A DNA stretch of 64,000 nt from Myxococcota bacterium. GTDB lineage: Bacteria > Myxococcota_A > UBA796 > UBA9615 > JAKLKC01. Of this stretch, positions 1 through 11,017 are shown one piece after another. The stretch is taken from NCBI GenBank assembly GCA_023150875.1, contig JAKLKC010000023.1, positions 29,239 through 93,238 on the forward strand. The letters are read 5' to 3'. Under the pieces are notes generated by a model, which saw nothing but the letters and a program-made list of their open reading frames with translations, did not search any database and was not told where the DNA came from. Every line of letters begins with the position of its first letter. The stretch's first letter is position 1. The translations under genes and the position numbers were made by a program.

Positions 1-61
1 GCTCGACAAGTTCCAGAAGACCAAGTCGAACGCGGAGTTCCTCGAGGCCATGAACTCCTGA
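1..61 (+). CDS. C-terminal fragment of an unidentified protein
   Basis: The last 19 codons of a gene that begins outside the window, reading LDKFQKTKSNAEFLEAMNS and ending in TGA at 59-61. The codons favour G or C in third position as in the rest of the window. It is too short to assign to a family. A weak hairpin follows about 40 nt later, then a promoter for korA, so it is probably a separate transcription unit. Confidence 0.5.
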   Translation, partial: LDKFQKTKSNAEFLEAMNS

Positions 62-104
62 GCCCCGCCCCGCCCGTACCCGTCCCGTCCAGGACGGAGA
101 CCGA

Positions 105-123
105 CCCCGGATCGGGGGCTTTG
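105..123 (+). terminator. weak intrinsic terminator-like hairpin
   Basis: The arms CCCCG (105-109) and CGGGG (113-117) form a 5-bp GC stem with a 3-nt loop, followed by GGCTTT. It lies after the truncated first gene and before korA. The T-run is short, so termination would be inefficient. Confidence 0.3.
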
Positions 124-149
124 GCGAGGGGCGGATGTGGTGCTAACTT
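121..149 (+). promoter_or_regulatory. promoter of korAB
   Basis: TTGGCG (121-126) and TAACTT (144-149) are 17 nt apart, with TG at 141-142 forming an extended -10. Predicted transcription would begin near 156, about 80 nt before the korA ATG. A GGGAGG sequence at 175-180 lies in this leader but is too far from the ATG at 238 to act as its ribosome binding site. Confidence 0.5.
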
Positions 150-237
150 GAAGCGCCCGGCAGGCATCGCCGCCGGGAGGTGACGGCGGCCGCCGTCCGG
201 AACGCGCCCCCGCCGGGCGCCCCGACCCAGATCGAAA

Positions 238-2091
238 ATGGAACCAGCCCAGCCCTCCCCTCGCCCCGTGCAGGAACTCGATCAGGTGGTGATCCGCTTC
301 GCCGGCGACTCCGGCGATGGGATGCAGCTCACGGGGACCCAGTTCGGGAACACCGCGGCCGCCCTCGGCAACGACCTGGCGACCCTGCCGGACTTCCCCG
401 CCGAGATCCGGGCTCCCGCGGGCACGCTGGCGGGGGTTTCCGGGTTTCAGCTCCAGTTCGCCAGCCACGACGTGTTCACGCCGGGGGATGGACCGGACGT
501 GCTCGTCGCGATGAATGCCGCGGCCCTGAAGGCGAACCTCCCGGAGCTCAAGCGCGGCGCCGTGGTGATCGCGAACGTCGGCGGCTTCGACGAGACGAAC
601 CTGAAGAAGGCCGGCCTCGCCTCGAACCCTCTCGAGGACGGCTCCCTCGACGGCTTCAAGCTCTACACCCTCGACGTCACCCGCCTGACGAGGGAGTGCC
701 TGAAGGGGAGCTCGCTCAACACCCGGGCCATCGACCGATCCAAGAACTTCTTCGCCCTCGGCCTGATGTACTGGATGTACAACCGGCCCATGGAGACCAC
801 GCTGCAGTGGCTCCGGGATCGGTTCAAGAACCAGCCCGACGTGCTCGCCGCCAACGAGAAGGTGCTCCAGGCGGGTCACGCCTACGGCGAGACCACGGAG
901 ATGTTCGAGGTCACGTACCGGGTGCCGAAGGCCCAGGTCGCCCCCGGCACCTACCGGAACATCACCGGCAACACGGCCCTCGCCTGGGGCCTGATCGCCG
1001 CCTCGAAGCTCGCGGGGATCGACCTCTTCCACGGCGCCTACCCCATCACTCCGGCCTCGGACGTCCTGCACGAGCTGAGCCGGCACAAGGCCTTCGGAGT
1101 CGTCACGTTCCAGGCCGAGGACGAGATCGCCGGCGTGGCCGCCGCCATCGGGGCGGCCTTCGGCGGCAAGCTCGCCGTCACCACGTCCAGCGGGCCGGGG
1201 ATCGCCCTCAAGACCGAGGCCATCGGCCTCGCGACCATGGCCGAACTCCCCCTGGTGATCATCAACGTCCAGCGGGGGGGGCCGTCCACGGGGCTGCCCA
1301 CCAAGACGGAGCAGGCGGACCTGCTCCAGGCGATGTTCGGGCGCAACTCCGAGGCTCCGCTGCCGATCCTGGCCCCGGCGACCCCCGGCGACTGCTTCCA
1401 CATGGCCATCGAGGCGGCGCGGATCGCCATCAAGTACATGGTCCCCGTCTTCCTCCTGTCCGACGGCTACCTCGCCAATGGCGCGGAGCCCTGGCCCGTC
1501 CCGAAGCTCGCGGACCTCCCGCGGATCCCGGTGACGTTCCGCACCGATCCCGAGGGCTTCTCCCCCTACCAGCGTGCCGCCGACACCCTGGCCCGCCCCT
1601 GGGCGATCCCCGGGACCCCGGGCCTGGAGCACCGCATCGGCGGACTGGAGAAGCACGAGCATACGGGCAGCGTCAGCTACGACCCGGTCAACCACGAGCG
1701 CATGGTGAAGCTGCGGGAGGCGAAGGTGGCCGGGATCGCCGCCGACGTCCCCGACCTCGAAGTGAACGGCGACACGTCGGGAGACCTGCTGGTCCTGGGC
1801 TGGGGCAGCACCTACGGAGCCATCACGGCCGCCGTCTCCGCCGCCCGAGCCCGGGGCCTGAAGGTCAGCTCCGCCCACCTCCGCCACCTCAACCCCTTCC
1901 CCCGCAACCTGGAACGGGTCCTCCGGAGCTACGGCCAGGTGCTGATCCCCGAGCTGAACATGGGCCAGCTCCGACTCCTGATCCAGGCCCGCTTCGTCCT
2001 GCCGACCATCGGCCTGTCGAAGGTCCAGGGTCAGCCCCTCAAGGTCTCCGAGGTCCTCGCCCGGATCGAGGAACTCGCCAGGAGCCACTGA
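238..2091 (+). CDS. korA: 2-oxoacid:ferredoxin oxidoreductase, alpha subunit with fused gamma domain
   Basis: Catalyses, together with KorB, the CoA-dependent oxidative decarboxylation of a 2-oxoacid (most likely 2-oxoglutarate) with ferredoxin as electron acceptor; the reaction is reversible. Residues 18-205 are the gamma domain, starting VIRFAGDSGDGMQLTG; residues 240-430 are the alpha pyrimidine-binding domain with GAYPITPASD near 268 and QRGGPSTGLPTKTEQAD near 344; a C-terminal domain II follows. The 617 residues fit the KorA type. The ATG at 238 is the first start after an in-frame stop at 181 and has no good Shine-Dalgarno sequence. korB follows after 2 nt, so the two are co-translated. 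Substrate assignment to 2-oxoglutarate rather than another oxoacid is inferred from the two-subunit arrangement. Confidence 0.93.
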   Translation: MEPAQPSPRPVQELDQVVIRFAGDSGDGMQLTGTQFGNTAAALGNDLATLPDFPAEIRAPAGTLAGVSGFQLQFASHDVFTPGDGPDVLVAMNAAALKANLPELKRGAVVIANVGGFDETNLKKAGLASNPLEDGSLDGFKLYTLDVTRLTRECLKGSSLNTRAIDRSKNFFALGLMYWMYNRPMETTLQWLRDRFKNQPDVLAANEKVLQAGHAYGETTEMFEVTYRVPKAQVAPGTYRNITGNTALAWGLIAASKLAGIDLFHGAYPITPASDVLHELSRHKAFGVVTFQAEDEIAGVAAAIGAAFGGKLAVTTSSGPGIALKTEAIGLATMAELPLVIINVQRGGPSTGLPTKTEQADLLQAMFGRNSEAPLPILAPATPGDCFHMAIEAARIAIKYMVPVFLLSDGYLANGAEPWPVPKLADLPRIPVTFRTDPEGFSPYQRAADTLARPWAIPGTPGLEHRIGGLEKHEHTGSVSYDPVNHERMVKLREAKVAGIAADVPDLEVNGDTSGDLLVLGWGSTYGAITAAVSAARARGLKVSSAHLRHLNPFPRNLERVLRSYGQVLIPELNMGQLRLLIQARFVLPTIGLSKVQGQPLKVSEVLARIEELARSH

Positions 2092-2093
2092 AC

Positions 2094-3152
<1,059 letters not shown>

Positions 3153-3161
3153 AATCGGGAA

Positions 3162-4892
3162 GTGGCTGACGGACGCGAACCGCGGAACCCGTTGGAGGTG
3201 CTGCTCTCCCATCGAGAGATGCAGGCGCGCACCGCCGTGAGCCGGCGCATGTCCGAGGCGCAGGCCCTGCTCCGGGACCTGAGGGGCCCCCTCGCGGCCG
3301 AGGCGGAGCCCGGGGCGCAGGGGGGGCGGGCCCGGTCGCTGAGGGAGTGGGCCCTCGCCGAGGTGGGTCGCGCCGCCCAGGACTGGGCACGCTTCGGCGG
3401 CGACGTACGCCTGATCCTCCCCGCCGACTCCCTCGCTTCCGCCGCCGGCGGGCTCACCGGGTCCGTGCCGGATGCGTCCCTCCCGATCTCTCCCCCGATC
3501 CCGCCGAGCGAGCTGGCGGAGCCCGTCGGCGCGTCCATCGCCGACAGGAACACCGATGGGGGAGAGGCCGTTCGGGAGATCCCGGCCGCCGAGAAGCCCC
3601 CCTCCGGCCCTCCCCGCGTCCCCCTGCCCCCGAGCCTGGCGGCCGCCCTCTCCGCGTCCCAGGGGGGCCGCGTCCCTCCCCCCGCGGCTCCGCCGTCCCT
3701 CCCGCTTCCCCCATCCCTGCCGACGGCGGAGAGACTCTCCGCGGCGGAGGTCAAGGCGATGGTCCAGGGCTTCGGGAAGCCGAAGTGGGCCCGGGACGGC
3801 GAAGACCCTGGTCATCACCACATCGATCCCGCGGCGCTGGCGGGCCTCGGAGACCTCCTGGCGGAGGTCCCCATGCCCCCCGCGGAGCCGATGGACAAGA
3901 TCACCGTCCGCAAGGAGCTCGACCTCCTCCTGAACGCCACCGGGGATCCGTCCACCGCCCGCTGGGTGGGCCTGCCGAGCCGGATCCAGCGCGCGCTGGT
4001 GGGCTACCTCGCCTGTCGCGCCCGCCGCGTCCAGGACCAGGAGGGGGCGGCGGTCCGGGCCGCGGGCCTGGAGGACAAGCTGGACCCCGTGTTCTCGCGC
4101 CTCAGCGCCTACAGCAAGCGCCACCAGCCGGGATGGGTCAAGGGCCTGAGTTTCGGGCACACACCGGATCGCGGCTCGTGGTACGAGGACGCGGTCCACT
4201 GGCAGACGGACCTCCAGCGGGCCCTCGGCGTCCCCGAGGAAAAGCGCCCGTCCATCAGTCCCGAGCGCCTGCTGGCGAAGGTGGAGAAGGCCGTGGCCGA
4301 TTGTCCGGCGACGGGGTCCGACGTCGGGCCGGTCGTAGAAGCCCTGCGGGACGCCCTGGAGGGCGGGGTCCGCCCCGACGACCCCCGCCTCACCCGCCTC
4401 GCCCAGCCGTATCACGACGCCATGGTGGGCGCCGGTCCGGGGTTCAAGGAGCTTCGTCGCGCCATCCGGAGGGTGTCGGACCCGGAAGGGGAGTCGGCCG
4501 ACGAGTCGAGCCTGGACGTGACCTCCGAGACGGGCCCCCCCGCCGACTGGGCGTGGTGGCCCGTGGTCCGGGGCAAGAGGGCCGTCATCGTCGGCGGCGA
4601 CCGGCGGGAAGACGCCCGGAAGCGCCTCCAGGAGGTGTTCAACCTCGCCAGCCTGGAGTGGATCCCCCTCCAGCACGAGAACAACACCCTCCGCTCCCTG
4701 GCCTCCTCGGTGGCGGCGGGGGGCATCGACCTGGTGCTGCTCCTGAGGCGGTTCGTCCCCCACCAGGCGGACGAGATCCTGATCCCCGCCTGCAAGTCGG
4801 CGGGGGTGCCCTGGGTCTCGGTGGAGAGGGGCTACGGGGTCGAGCGCGTCCGCCAGGCCCTGGAGCGCTACCTCAGGGCCGAGGCGGCCTGA
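3162..4892 (+). CDS. uncharacterised protein with C-terminal DUF2325-like domain
   Basis: A soluble 576-residue protein with no signal peptide. Residues 1-85 are helical and charged, 86-195 are rich in Pro/Ala/Ser and probably disordered, 196-430 are helical. The last 100 residues resemble DUF2325: a Rossmann-like start KRAVIVGGDRREDARKRL, a central helix, then a strand with IDLVLLLRRFVPHQADE and an IPACKSAGVPWV segment, the last matching the family's conserved Lys/Cys helix before a strand. The function of DUF2325 is unknown. The GTG at 3162 lies 9 nt after korB, and TAGAAT (3150-3155) sits 6 nt before it, so a leaderless transcript or readthrough from korAB are both possible. ppk1 is convergent downstream. 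Confidence 0.72.
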   Translation: MADGREPRNPLEVLLSHREMQARTAVSRRMSEAQALLRDLRGPLAAEAEPGAQGGRARSLREWALAEVGRAAQDWARFGGDVRLILPADSLASAAGGLTGSVPDASLPISPPIPPSELAEPVGASIADRNTDGGEAVREIPAAEKPPSGPPRVPLPPSLAAALSASQGGRVPPPAAPPSLPLPPSLPTAERLSAAEVKAMVQGFGKPKWARDGEDPGHHHIDPAALAGLGDLLAEVPMPPAEPMDKITVRKELDLLLNATGDPSTARWVGLPSRIQRALVGYLACRARRVQDQEGAAVRAAGLEDKLDPVFSRLSAYSKRHQPGWVKGLSFGHTPDRGSWYEDAVHWQTDLQRALGVPEEKRPSISPERLLAKVEKAVADCPATGSDVGPVVEALRDALEGGVRPDDPRLTRLAQPYHDAMVGAGPGFKELRRAIRRVSDPEGESADESSLDVTSETGPPADWAWWPVVRGKRAVIVGGDRREDARKRLQEVFNLASLEWIPLQHENNTLRSLASSVAAGGIDLVLLLRRFVPHQADEILIPACKSAGVPWVSVERGYGVERVRQALERYLRAEAA

Positions 4893-4938
4893 GGAGGCCG
4901 GGCCCCCATCGGGGACCGCGGGCGGGATCGCCGCCCCC

Positions 4939-7131
4939 TCACTTCGGGACCCCGGGAGCCTTGACGCGGAAGTAGCCCCGGGGCACGGGCTTCCCCTCCT
5001 CGCCGACCCTGCGCTCGGCCCTCTGGAGGAGCTCCGCCTGGGCATGGCGCTGGGGCTCGCCCGCGTCCAGCACCACCCGACCGTAGGTCCCGTCGGGCCT
5101 CAGGACCCGCGCCTTGGTGTTGCCGGCCAGGTAGGTGTCGAGGATCTCGTGCAGGACCCGGTCCTTCAGGCCCCGGTCCTCGACGGGGAACATCACCTCC
5201 ACCCGCCGGTGGAAGTTGCGGGTCATCCAGTCCGCCGACGACAGGTACACCGCCGAGTCCCCGTCTGGCCCGCCGTTCTGGAAGTACAGGATGCGGGTGT
5301 GCTCCAGGAAGCGGCCGACGACGCTGCGGACGCGGATCCGCTCGCTGATCCCCGGGATCCCGGGCCGGAGGCAGCAGATCCCCCGGACCACGAGGTCGAT
5401 CTCCACGCCGGCCTGGTTCGCCCGGTAGAGGGCGCGGATCACCTCGGGCTCCGACAGGGAGTTGAGCTTGGCGATGATCCGCGCCGGGCGCCCCCGCCGC
5501 GCCGCCGCCGTCTCCCCCTCGATGAGGTCCAGCACCCGGCGGTGCAGGTTCAGGGGGGCCACCACGAACTTGTTCCACCGGGGGACGCGGGCGTATCCCG
5601 TGAGCAGGTTGAACAGGGCGGTGGCGTCCTCCCCGATCTCGGGGTCCGCCGTGAACAGCCCGAGGTCGGTATAGGTCCGGGCGGTGGAGGGGTTGTAGTT
5701 GCCCGTGGAGAGGTGCACGTATCGCACGAGCCCCTCCCCTTCCCGCCGCACCACCATGCAGATCTTGCAGTGGGTCTTGAGTCCGATCAGGCCGTAGACC
5801 ACGTGGACGCCGGCGTCCTCCAAGCGCCTGGCCCAGGTGATGTTCGCCTCCTCGTCGAAGCGCGCCTTGAGCTCGACGAGAGCCGTCACCTGCTTGCCGT
5901 TCTCGGCCGCCCTCTCCAGCGCCTTCACCACCTGGGAGTCGCCACTGGTGCGGTAGAGGGTCTGCTTGATGGCGAGCACCGAAGGGTCCTCGGCGGCGGA
6001 CGCCAGGAGGTCCAGGAACGGGGCGAAGCTGTCGAAGGGGTGGTGGAGGAGGTGGTCTCGCTTCCGGATCTCCTCGAAGAGGTCCTCCCCGTGGGCCAGC
6101 TCGACGGGCACCCGCTGGGTGAAGGGCTTCTCCCGGAGGGAGTCCCAGCCCGGCAGGTCGCACAGGCTCTTGAACGAGGTGAGGTTGAGGGGCCCCTCGA
6201 TGCGGAAGACCGCCCGATCTCCGAGCTCCAGCGCGTCCTGGAGGAGCTGGACCACCTCCGACGGCGCGCCGGTGTCGATCTCCAGGCGCACGGCGACGCC
6301 CCAGAGACGGCGCCGGACCTGCTTCTCGATGACCTCCAGCAGGTCCTCCGCCTCCTCCTCGTCGATGAAGAGATCTCCGTTGCGGGTGACGCGGAAGGGC
6401 CAGCATCCCACGGTGTGGAGTCCCGGGAAGAGCTGCTCGACGTTCATCGAGATCACGTCGTCCAGGAGCACGAACTCGTTGCGGCGCCTCTCGCTGGGCA
6501 AGGGGACCAGCCGGGGGAGCACCGAGGGGACCGGGACCACGGCGAAGTAGGAGGAAGTCCCCTCGGGCTCGTCCTCGGGCCGGAGAAGCACCGCGAGGTT
6601 GAGGGTGTGGTTCCGCAGGTGGGGGAAGGGGTGCCCGGGGTCCACCGCCAGGGGTGTCAGGACGGGGGCGATCTGCCTCTCGAAGTGGTCGGTCACGCGT
6701 CGGCGCTGGGAAGGGCCCAGGTCCCTCGCCCCTAGCACCCGGATCCCGTGGTGGGCCAGCAGCGGCATGACCTCTTCCCGGAAGATCCGGTGCTTCTCGG
6801 CGACCATGCGGTGGGCGCGCTCGGCGATGGCCTCGAGCTGCTGGGAGGGAGACATGCCGTCCGCGGGGCGGTCCTGGATCTCCCCCTCCGCCTGCTGCAG
6901 GAGGCCCGAGACCCGCACCATGAAGAATTCGTCGAGGTTGCCCGCCGCGATGGCGAGGAACTTCAAGCGCTCCAGGGGCGGCGTCGCCGGGTCGCTCGCC
7001 TCTTCGATCACCCGGTGGTTGAACTCGAGCCACGACAGCTCGCGGTTGATGTACAGCCGGGGGTCGCGCAGGTCGGAAGGCCAGGCGCTCTCGAGGTCCT
7101 TCTGGGCGGCTCCGCGCCGCGATGTCGCCAT
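4939..7131 (-). CDS. ppk1: polyphosphate kinase 1
   Basis: Transfers the gamma-phosphate of ATP to polyphosphate and back, building phosphate and energy stores. The 730 residues show the N domain ([12 protein letters not shown]), the head domain and two phospholipase-D-like catalytic domains. The two catalytic histidines are visible in [10 protein letters not shown] (His454) and [11 protein letters not shown] (His611), the latter being the phosphorylated one; their spacing of 157 residues equals that of E. coli His435/His592. Other family blocks are [17 protein letters not shown] and [16 protein letters not shown]. The ATG at 7131 is chosen because GGAGGA lies just upstream; the open frame continues 48 codons further but that part is Pro/Arg-rich. 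It is divergent from rpmE. Confidence 0.95.
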   Translation of the reverse strand: MATSRRGAAQKDLESAWPSDLRDPRLYINRELSWLEFNHRVIEEASDPATPPLERLKFLAIAAGNLDEFFMVRVSGLLQQAEGEIQDRPADGMSPSQQLEAIAERAHRMVAEKHRIFREEVMPLLAHHGIRVLGARDLGPSQRRRVTDHFERQIAPVLTPLAVDPGHPFPHLRNHTLNLAVLLRPEDEPEGTSSYFAVVPVPSVLPRLVPLPSERRRNEFVLLDDVISMNVEQLFPGLHTVGCWPFRVTRNGDLFIDEEEAEDLLEVIEKQVRRRLWGVAVRLEIDTGAPSEVVQLLQDALELGDRAVFRIEGPLNLTSFKSLCDLPGWDSLREKPFTQRVPVELAHGEDLFEEIRKRDHLLHHPFDSFAPFLDLLASAAEDPSVLAIKQTLYRTSGDSQVVKALERAAENGKQVTALVELKARFDEEANITWARRLEDAGVHVVYGLIGLKTHCKICMVVRREGEGLVRYVHLSTGNYNPSTARTYTDLGLFTADPEIGEDATALFNLLTGYARVPRWNKFVVAPLNLHRRVLDLIEGETAAARRGRPARIIAKLNSLSEPEVIRALYRANQAGVEIDLVVRGICCLRPGIPGISERIRVRSVVGRFLEHTRILYFQNGGPDGDSAVYLSSADWMTRNFHRRVEVMFPVEDRGLKDRVLHEILDTYLAGNTKARVLRPDGTYGRVVLDAGEPQRHAQAELLQRAERRVGEEGKPVPRGYFRVKAPGVPK

Positions 7132-7218
7132 CGGTTCCTCCGGTGCGGGCCACTCCACCGCGCGGGGAGCGAGCGGGGGCGGCCTTCGCCGTGCGAGCGG
7201 CCGCCTCCGGACGGGCCC

Positions 7219-7247
7219 TTGCGCGGGACGCCCACCGGTGTTATCTG
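7219..7247 (+). promoter_or_regulatory. promoter of rpmE operon
   Basis: TTGCGC (7219-7224) and TATCTG (7242-7247) are separated by 17 nt, with TG at 7239-7240 giving an extended -10. It lies in the 209-nt divergent spacer between ppk1 and rpmE and would start the rpmE-DUF1385-prfA-prmC transcript near 7254. Confidence 0.5.
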
Positions 7248-7340
7248 TGCGCGGCGCTGCCGTGCCCGCGGGCACCGCCCGTGCCCACCGCCATGGTGCC
7301 GCCGCGCACCGAATACTACCGTGAACAGGAGTCTCTGGCC

Positions 7341-7565
7341 ATGAAGAAGGGGATCCACCCTGACTACCGGGTCGCCAACGTGAGCTGCGTCTGCGGCAAC
7401 ACCTTCCAGACGCGCTCGACCATGGGCGACATCCGCGCCGAGATCTGCTCCGCCTGCCACCCCTTCTTCACGGGCCAGCAGAAGCTCATCGACACCGCCG
7501 GCCGCGTCGAGCGGTTCATGCGCAAGTACCAGAATGTCGAAAAGGGCAAGGCAGCCCGCTCGTGA
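7341..7565 (+). CDS. rpmE: 50S ribosomal protein L31 (zinc-binding form)
   Basis: A component of the large ribosomal subunit and its bridge to the small subunit. The 74 residues begin [19 protein letters not shown] and carry the zinc-type cysteines Cys16, Cys18, Cys36 and Cys39 ([11 protein letters not shown]), so this is the C+ form that binds zinc. The ATG at 7341 is preceded by AGGAG at 7326-7330. The short Lys-rich C-terminus is normal. It leads a translation-related cluster with the genes after it. Confidence 0.96.
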   Translation: MKKGIHPDYRVANVSCVCGNTFQTRSTMGDIRAEICSACHPFFTGQQKLIDTAGRVERFMRKYQNVEKGKAARS

Positions 7566-7596
7566 GGGTCACGGGGGCGGGCCGCGGAGGACGACG

Positions 7597-8622
7597 GTGC
7601 CCGATCTCCTGAACGTCGGTGGCCAGGCGGTCATCGAGGGCGTGATGATGCGCGGCCCGCGCAGCATGGTCATCGCCGTCCGCAAGCCCGACGGATCCAT
7701 CGTCGTGAAGGACGGCGAGTGGATCCCCATCGTGCAGCGCCTCCCGGTGCTGAAGCTGCCGTTCCTCCGGGGGGCGGTGGTGATGATCGAGGCGATGGTC
7801 AACGGGGTGCAGGCCCTGTCCTTCTCCGCCAACGCGGCCCTGGGGGTCGAGGGGGAGCAGCCGGACGGGGCCGTTCCGGACTCGAGGCAGGTGGCCCTCT
7901 CTACGGGAGCCATCGCCGGGTCCCTGGTCCTGTCCATGGCGATGGGAGCGGGCCTGTTCATCTACGCGCCCCACTTCCTGGCCAGCGTCGCCCTCAACCT
8001 CGCCGCCGGGCGCGCCCTCCTCGCCGAGGCCGACGTGTCGAACCCCCTGTTCCACGGGGTCGTCGGGGCGTTGAAGATGGCGATCTTCGTCGGCTACATC
8101 GTGGCGATCAGCCGCATCCCCGACATCCGCCGCGTCTTCCAGTATCACGGGGCCGAGCACAAGTCGATCTTCGCCTACGAGTCCGGCGAGGACCTGACGG
8201 TGGAGAACGCCCGTCGCCACTCCACCCTCCACCCCCGCTGCGGCACCAGCTTCCTCTTCTTCGTGATCATGATCTCCATCGGGGTCTTCGCGGCGGTCCT
8301 GCCGCTGATCCCCATGCCCGGGGGGCTCCGGGGCTTCCAGCTCAACCTCTTCCAGGCGAGCGTGAAGCTCCCGCTGATGTTCCCCATCGCCGGGCTCTCC
8401 TACGAGTTCATCCGGTGGGCGGGCAAGCGCCGGGACAGCGCCGTCCTCCGCGCCCTGGCCGCCCCGGGCCTCCTGATGCAGCGACTGACCACGCGGGAGC
8501 CGGAGGACGCCCAGATCGAGGTGGCCCTGGTCTCCCTCAAGCGCGCCCTGGAGCTGGAGGGGGCCCTGGCCGAGCCGCGTTACGACAACTGCGTCTTCCT
8601 GCCCCGGGCCGCCGAGGCGTAG
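7597..8622 (+). CDS. DUF1385 integral membrane protein (YqhQ-like)
   Basis: A 341-residue inner-membrane protein of unknown function that in many bacteria sits between rpmE and prfA, as here. It opens with the family signature NVGGQAVIEGVMMRGPRS and has the second signature YHGAEHKSIFAYESGEDLT followed by HPRCGTSFLFF. Hydrophobic segments are seen near residues 105-140, 150-180, 225-255 and 265-285. The GTG at 7597 is chosen because GGAGG at 7586-7590 sits 6 nt upstream and the signature then begins 7 residues in; an ATG at 7534 would overlap rpmE. Related proteins have been linked to lipid or cell-surface traits, but that does not define a role here. Confidence 0.9.
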   Translation: MPDLLNVGGQAVIEGVMMRGPRSMVIAVRKPDGSIVVKDGEWIPIVQRLPVLKLPFLRGAVVMIEAMVNGVQALSFSANAALGVEGEQPDGAVPDSRQVALSTGAIAGSLVLSMAMGAGLFIYAPHFLASVALNLAAGRALLAEADVSNPLFHGVVGALKMAIFVGYIVAISRIPDIRRVFQYHGAEHKSIFAYESGEDLTVENARRHSTLHPRCGTSFLFFVIMISIGVFAAVLPLIPMPGGLRGFQLNLFQASVKLPLMFPIAGLSYEFIRWAGKRRDSAVLRALAAPGLLMQRLTTREPEDAQIEVALVSLKRALELEGALAEPRYDNCVFLPRAAEA

Positions 8623-8706
8623 CTCCCCTCCCCCGCTCGCCGTCCCGCCCCGTTCCCGTTCTCCAGAGGCCCCGTCGGGTCGGCGCCGGTCCCCCAGGAC
8701 ACCGAG

Positions 8707-9786
8707 ATGTTCGACAAGCTGGACCAGGTCGCCGCGCGGTACGACGAGCTGAACGACCGGCTCGGCGACCCCGACGTCGCCTCCGATCCCCGGCGCTACC
8801 GCGAGATCGCCAAGGAGCACGCGGACCTCGCGGAGCTCGTCCACACGTGGCGCGCCCGCAAGGAGGTCCTGGACCAGCTCGCCCAGGCCCGGGAGCTCCA
8901 GCGGGACGCGGACCCCGAGATCCGGTCCATGGCGAAGGAGGAGATCGAGGGGCTGGAGGCGAGGCGGGCGGCCCTCGACCTGGCGCTTCGCAAGCTCCTG
9001 CTGCCCAAGGACCCGGGGGAGGGCCGGGACGTGATTCTGGAGGTGCGGGCCGGCGCCGGGGGCGACGAGGCGGCCCTCTTCGCCGCCGAGCTCTACCGGA
9101 TGTACGAGAAGTTCGGCGAGCGGAACCGCTGGCGCTTCGAGGTCCTCTCGTTGTCCGAGACGGGGATCGGTGGCGTGAAGGAGGTCATCGCCTCCATCGC
9201 CGGCAAGGACGTCTACGCGAAGCTCAAGTACGAGTCCGGGGTGCATCGCGTCCAGAGGGTCCCCGCGACCGAGAGCCAGGGGAGGATCCACACCTCCACG
9301 GTGACCGTCGCCGTGCTCCCGGAGGCGGAGGACGTCGAGGTGCAGATCGCCGACAGCGAGCTGCGGATCGACGTGTTCCGCTCCGGGGGACCGGGTGGCC
9401 AGAGCGTGAACACCACCGACTCCGCGGTCCGGATCACCCACCTCCCCACGGGGATCGGGGTGGTCTGCCAGGACGAGAAGAGCCAGCACAAGAACAAGGC
9501 CAAGGCCATGAAGATCCTCAGGGCCCGCCTGCTGGAGATCGAGAGGGAGCGGGCGGCGCGGGAGGAGAGCGAGATGCGTCGCTCCCAGGTGGGCACCGGC
9601 GACCGGTCCGAGAGGATCCGCACCTACAACTTCCCCCAGAGCCGCCTGACCGATCACCGAGTCGGCCTGACCCTCTACAACCTCGACGCGGTCATGTCCG
9701 GCGACCTGGAGGAGGTCCTGTCCGCCGTGGCCTCCCACTTCGAGGCCGAGGCGCTGCGGGGGACCGGGGCGGAGGCCCTCGGTTGA
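8707..9786 (+). CDS. prfA: peptide chain release factor 1
   Basis: Recognises UAA and UAG stop codons and triggers peptide release. The 359 residues contain the codon-recognition PxT motif ([13 protein letters not shown], near residue 186), which separates RF1 from RF2, and the universal GGQ motif in [17 protein letters not shown] near 233. The N-terminal coiled-coil domain and length are normal. The glutamine of GGQ is the target of PrmC, encoded next. AGGA lies about 6 nt before the ATG. Confidence 0.96.
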   Translation: MFDKLDQVAARYDELNDRLGDPDVASDPRRYREIAKEHADLAELVHTWRARKEVLDQLAQARELQRDADPEIRSMAKEEIEGLEARRAALDLALRKLLLPKDPGEGRDVILEVRAGAGGDEAALFAAELYRMYEKFGERNRWRFEVLSLSETGIGGVKEVIASIAGKDVYAKLKYESGVHRVQRVPATESQGRIHTSTVTVAVLPEAEDVEVQIADSELRIDVFRSGGPGGQSVNTTDSAVRITHLPTGIGVVCQDEKSQHKNKAKAMKILRARLLEIERERAAREESEMRRSQVGTGDRSERIRTYNFPQSRLTDHRVGLTLYNLDAVMSGDLEEVLSAVASHFEAEALRGTGAEALG

Positions 9787-9790
9787 GGCC

Positions 9791-10672
9791 ATGGGCGAGC
9801 GCTGGACGGTCCTCCCCCTCCTGAAGGCCAGTAGCGAGTTCCTGAAGTCCCGGGGGATCGACACCGCGCGCCTGGACGCCGAGGTCCTCCTCGCCCACCT
9901 CCTGGGGGTGGACCGGATCACCCTCTACACCCGCTTCGACCAGCCCCTGGGCGACGGGGAGATCGCGGCGTACCGCGAGCGGGTCCGGCGCCGGGGCGAG
10001 AGGGTCCCCGTCGCCTACGTGCTCGGCGAGAAGGAGTTCTGGTCCCTCCGCTTTGAGGTCGGCCCGGGCTGCCTGGTGCCCCGCCCCGACACCGAGACCC
10101 TGGTGGAGGTGGCCCTACGGGCGCTCCCGCCCGAGCCAACACCCGAGGGGAGCGAAGCCCCCCTTCTCCTGGACCTCGGCACCGGCCCCGGCACCCTCGC
10201 CATCACCCTCGCCCGGGAGAGACCGATCCGCGCCGTGGGCGTGGACTCCAGCGCCGAGGCCCTGGCCTTCGCCCGGCGCAACGCCGCGGCCCTCGGGGTC
10301 GAGGCGCGGGTGGGCTTCTCCCGGGGGGACTGGTGGGACGCCGTTCCCCCCCGCTTCGCGGGGCGCTTCGCCGCCGTGGTGTCCAATCCCCCCTACCTCC
10401 CCGCGGACCTGCGCTCCGCCCTCGCCCCCGAACTGCGGCACGAGCCCGAGGCCGCGCTGTTCCCCGGCCCCGATCCCCTGATCTTCTACCGCCGGACCCT
10501 GGCGGAGCTCCCCCGCTGGCTCGCCCCGGGGGGGTGGCTGGGCTTCGAGGTGGGGGACGGGCAGGCGCCGGCGGTGGCGGACCTGGTCCGGCGCGCGGGC
10601 CTCACGGAGGTCCTCGTCGCGCCGGACCTCGGGGGCCGGGACCGGGTGGTCTCCGCGCGCCGCCCCGCCTGA
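9791..10672 (+). CDS. prmC: release factor glutamine methyltransferase
   Basis: Methylates the GGQ glutamine of release factors using S-adenosylmethionine. The 293 residues have the N-terminal helical domain with LDAEVLLAHLLG, the SAM motif LLDLGTGPGTLAITLA, and the catalytic SNPPYLP motif near residue 200. It starts 4 nt after the prfA stop, so the enzyme and its substrate are co-expressed, the usual arrangement. Confidence 0.95.
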   Translation: MGERWTVLPLLKASSEFLKSRGIDTARLDAEVLLAHLLGVDRITLYTRFDQPLGDGEIAAYRERVRRRGERVPVAYVLGEKEFWSLRFEVGPGCLVPRPDTETLVEVALRALPPEPTPEGSEAPLLLDLGTGPGTLAITLARERPIRAVGVDSSAEALAFARRNAAALGVEARVGFSRGDWWDAVPPRFAGRFAAVVSNPPYLPADLRSALAPELRHEPEAALFPGPDPLIFYRRTLAELPRWLAPGGWLGFEVGDGQAPAVADLVRRAGLTEVLVAPDLGGRDRVVSARRPA

Positions 10673-10723
10673 TCCCCCGCGCTCCCGGACGCGGTGAAGC
10701 GGTTCGTTCCCGACCATCGGTGC

Positions 10724-10741
10724 CGGGCACGTTCGTGCCCG
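10724..10741. repeat. 8-bp perfect palindrome after prmC
   Basis: CGGGCACG (10724-10731) and CGTGCCCG (10734-10741) are perfect inverted copies around a TT centre. It lies in the 345-nt spacer between prmC and the next gene, about 100 nt upstream of the promoter at 10842. It could be an operator or part of a transcription-ending structure; no T-run follows. The rest of this spacer shows no gene. Confidence 0.4.
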
Positions 10742-10841
10742 ATCTCCGCCGACACGGATGTCGCGGCGCAGGGATCCCGCCCCCCGCCGGGGGAGCCGGG
10801 CCCTGGGGCAGCCCACGCGCGCTCCCGAAGAAACCCGCGTG

Positions 10842-10869
10842 TTGACAACCACTTGCCGTTCCGTAGGAT
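10842..10869 (+). promoter_or_regulatory. strong sigma70-type promoter
   Basis: A perfect TTGACA (10842-10847) is followed after 16 nt by TAGGAT (10864-10869). Predicted start near 10876 leaves a leader of about 140 nt before the ATG at 11018. This is the best match to the bacterial consensus in the window. Confidence 0.65.
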
Positions 10870-11017
10870 GCGTCGGACGCGGACGTGGCCGGCTGGCATC
10901 CCGCTTGCTCAGGCAGCGGACGGGCCGGTCCGGGCCCCAGGCACGGGATTGCCCTGGCGATGTGCTCAACACCGGGTCAAGATCCGGAGCGCTTCGACCA
11001 GGGGAGAGGAGAGGGAC

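Noticed and set aside
180..2093. Long open frame starting GTG 180 that runs into korB
   Set aside because: It is Arg/Pro/Gly-rich and overlaps all of korA in another frame; the korA frame carries clear enzyme motifs. It joins korB only because korB happens to share its phase.
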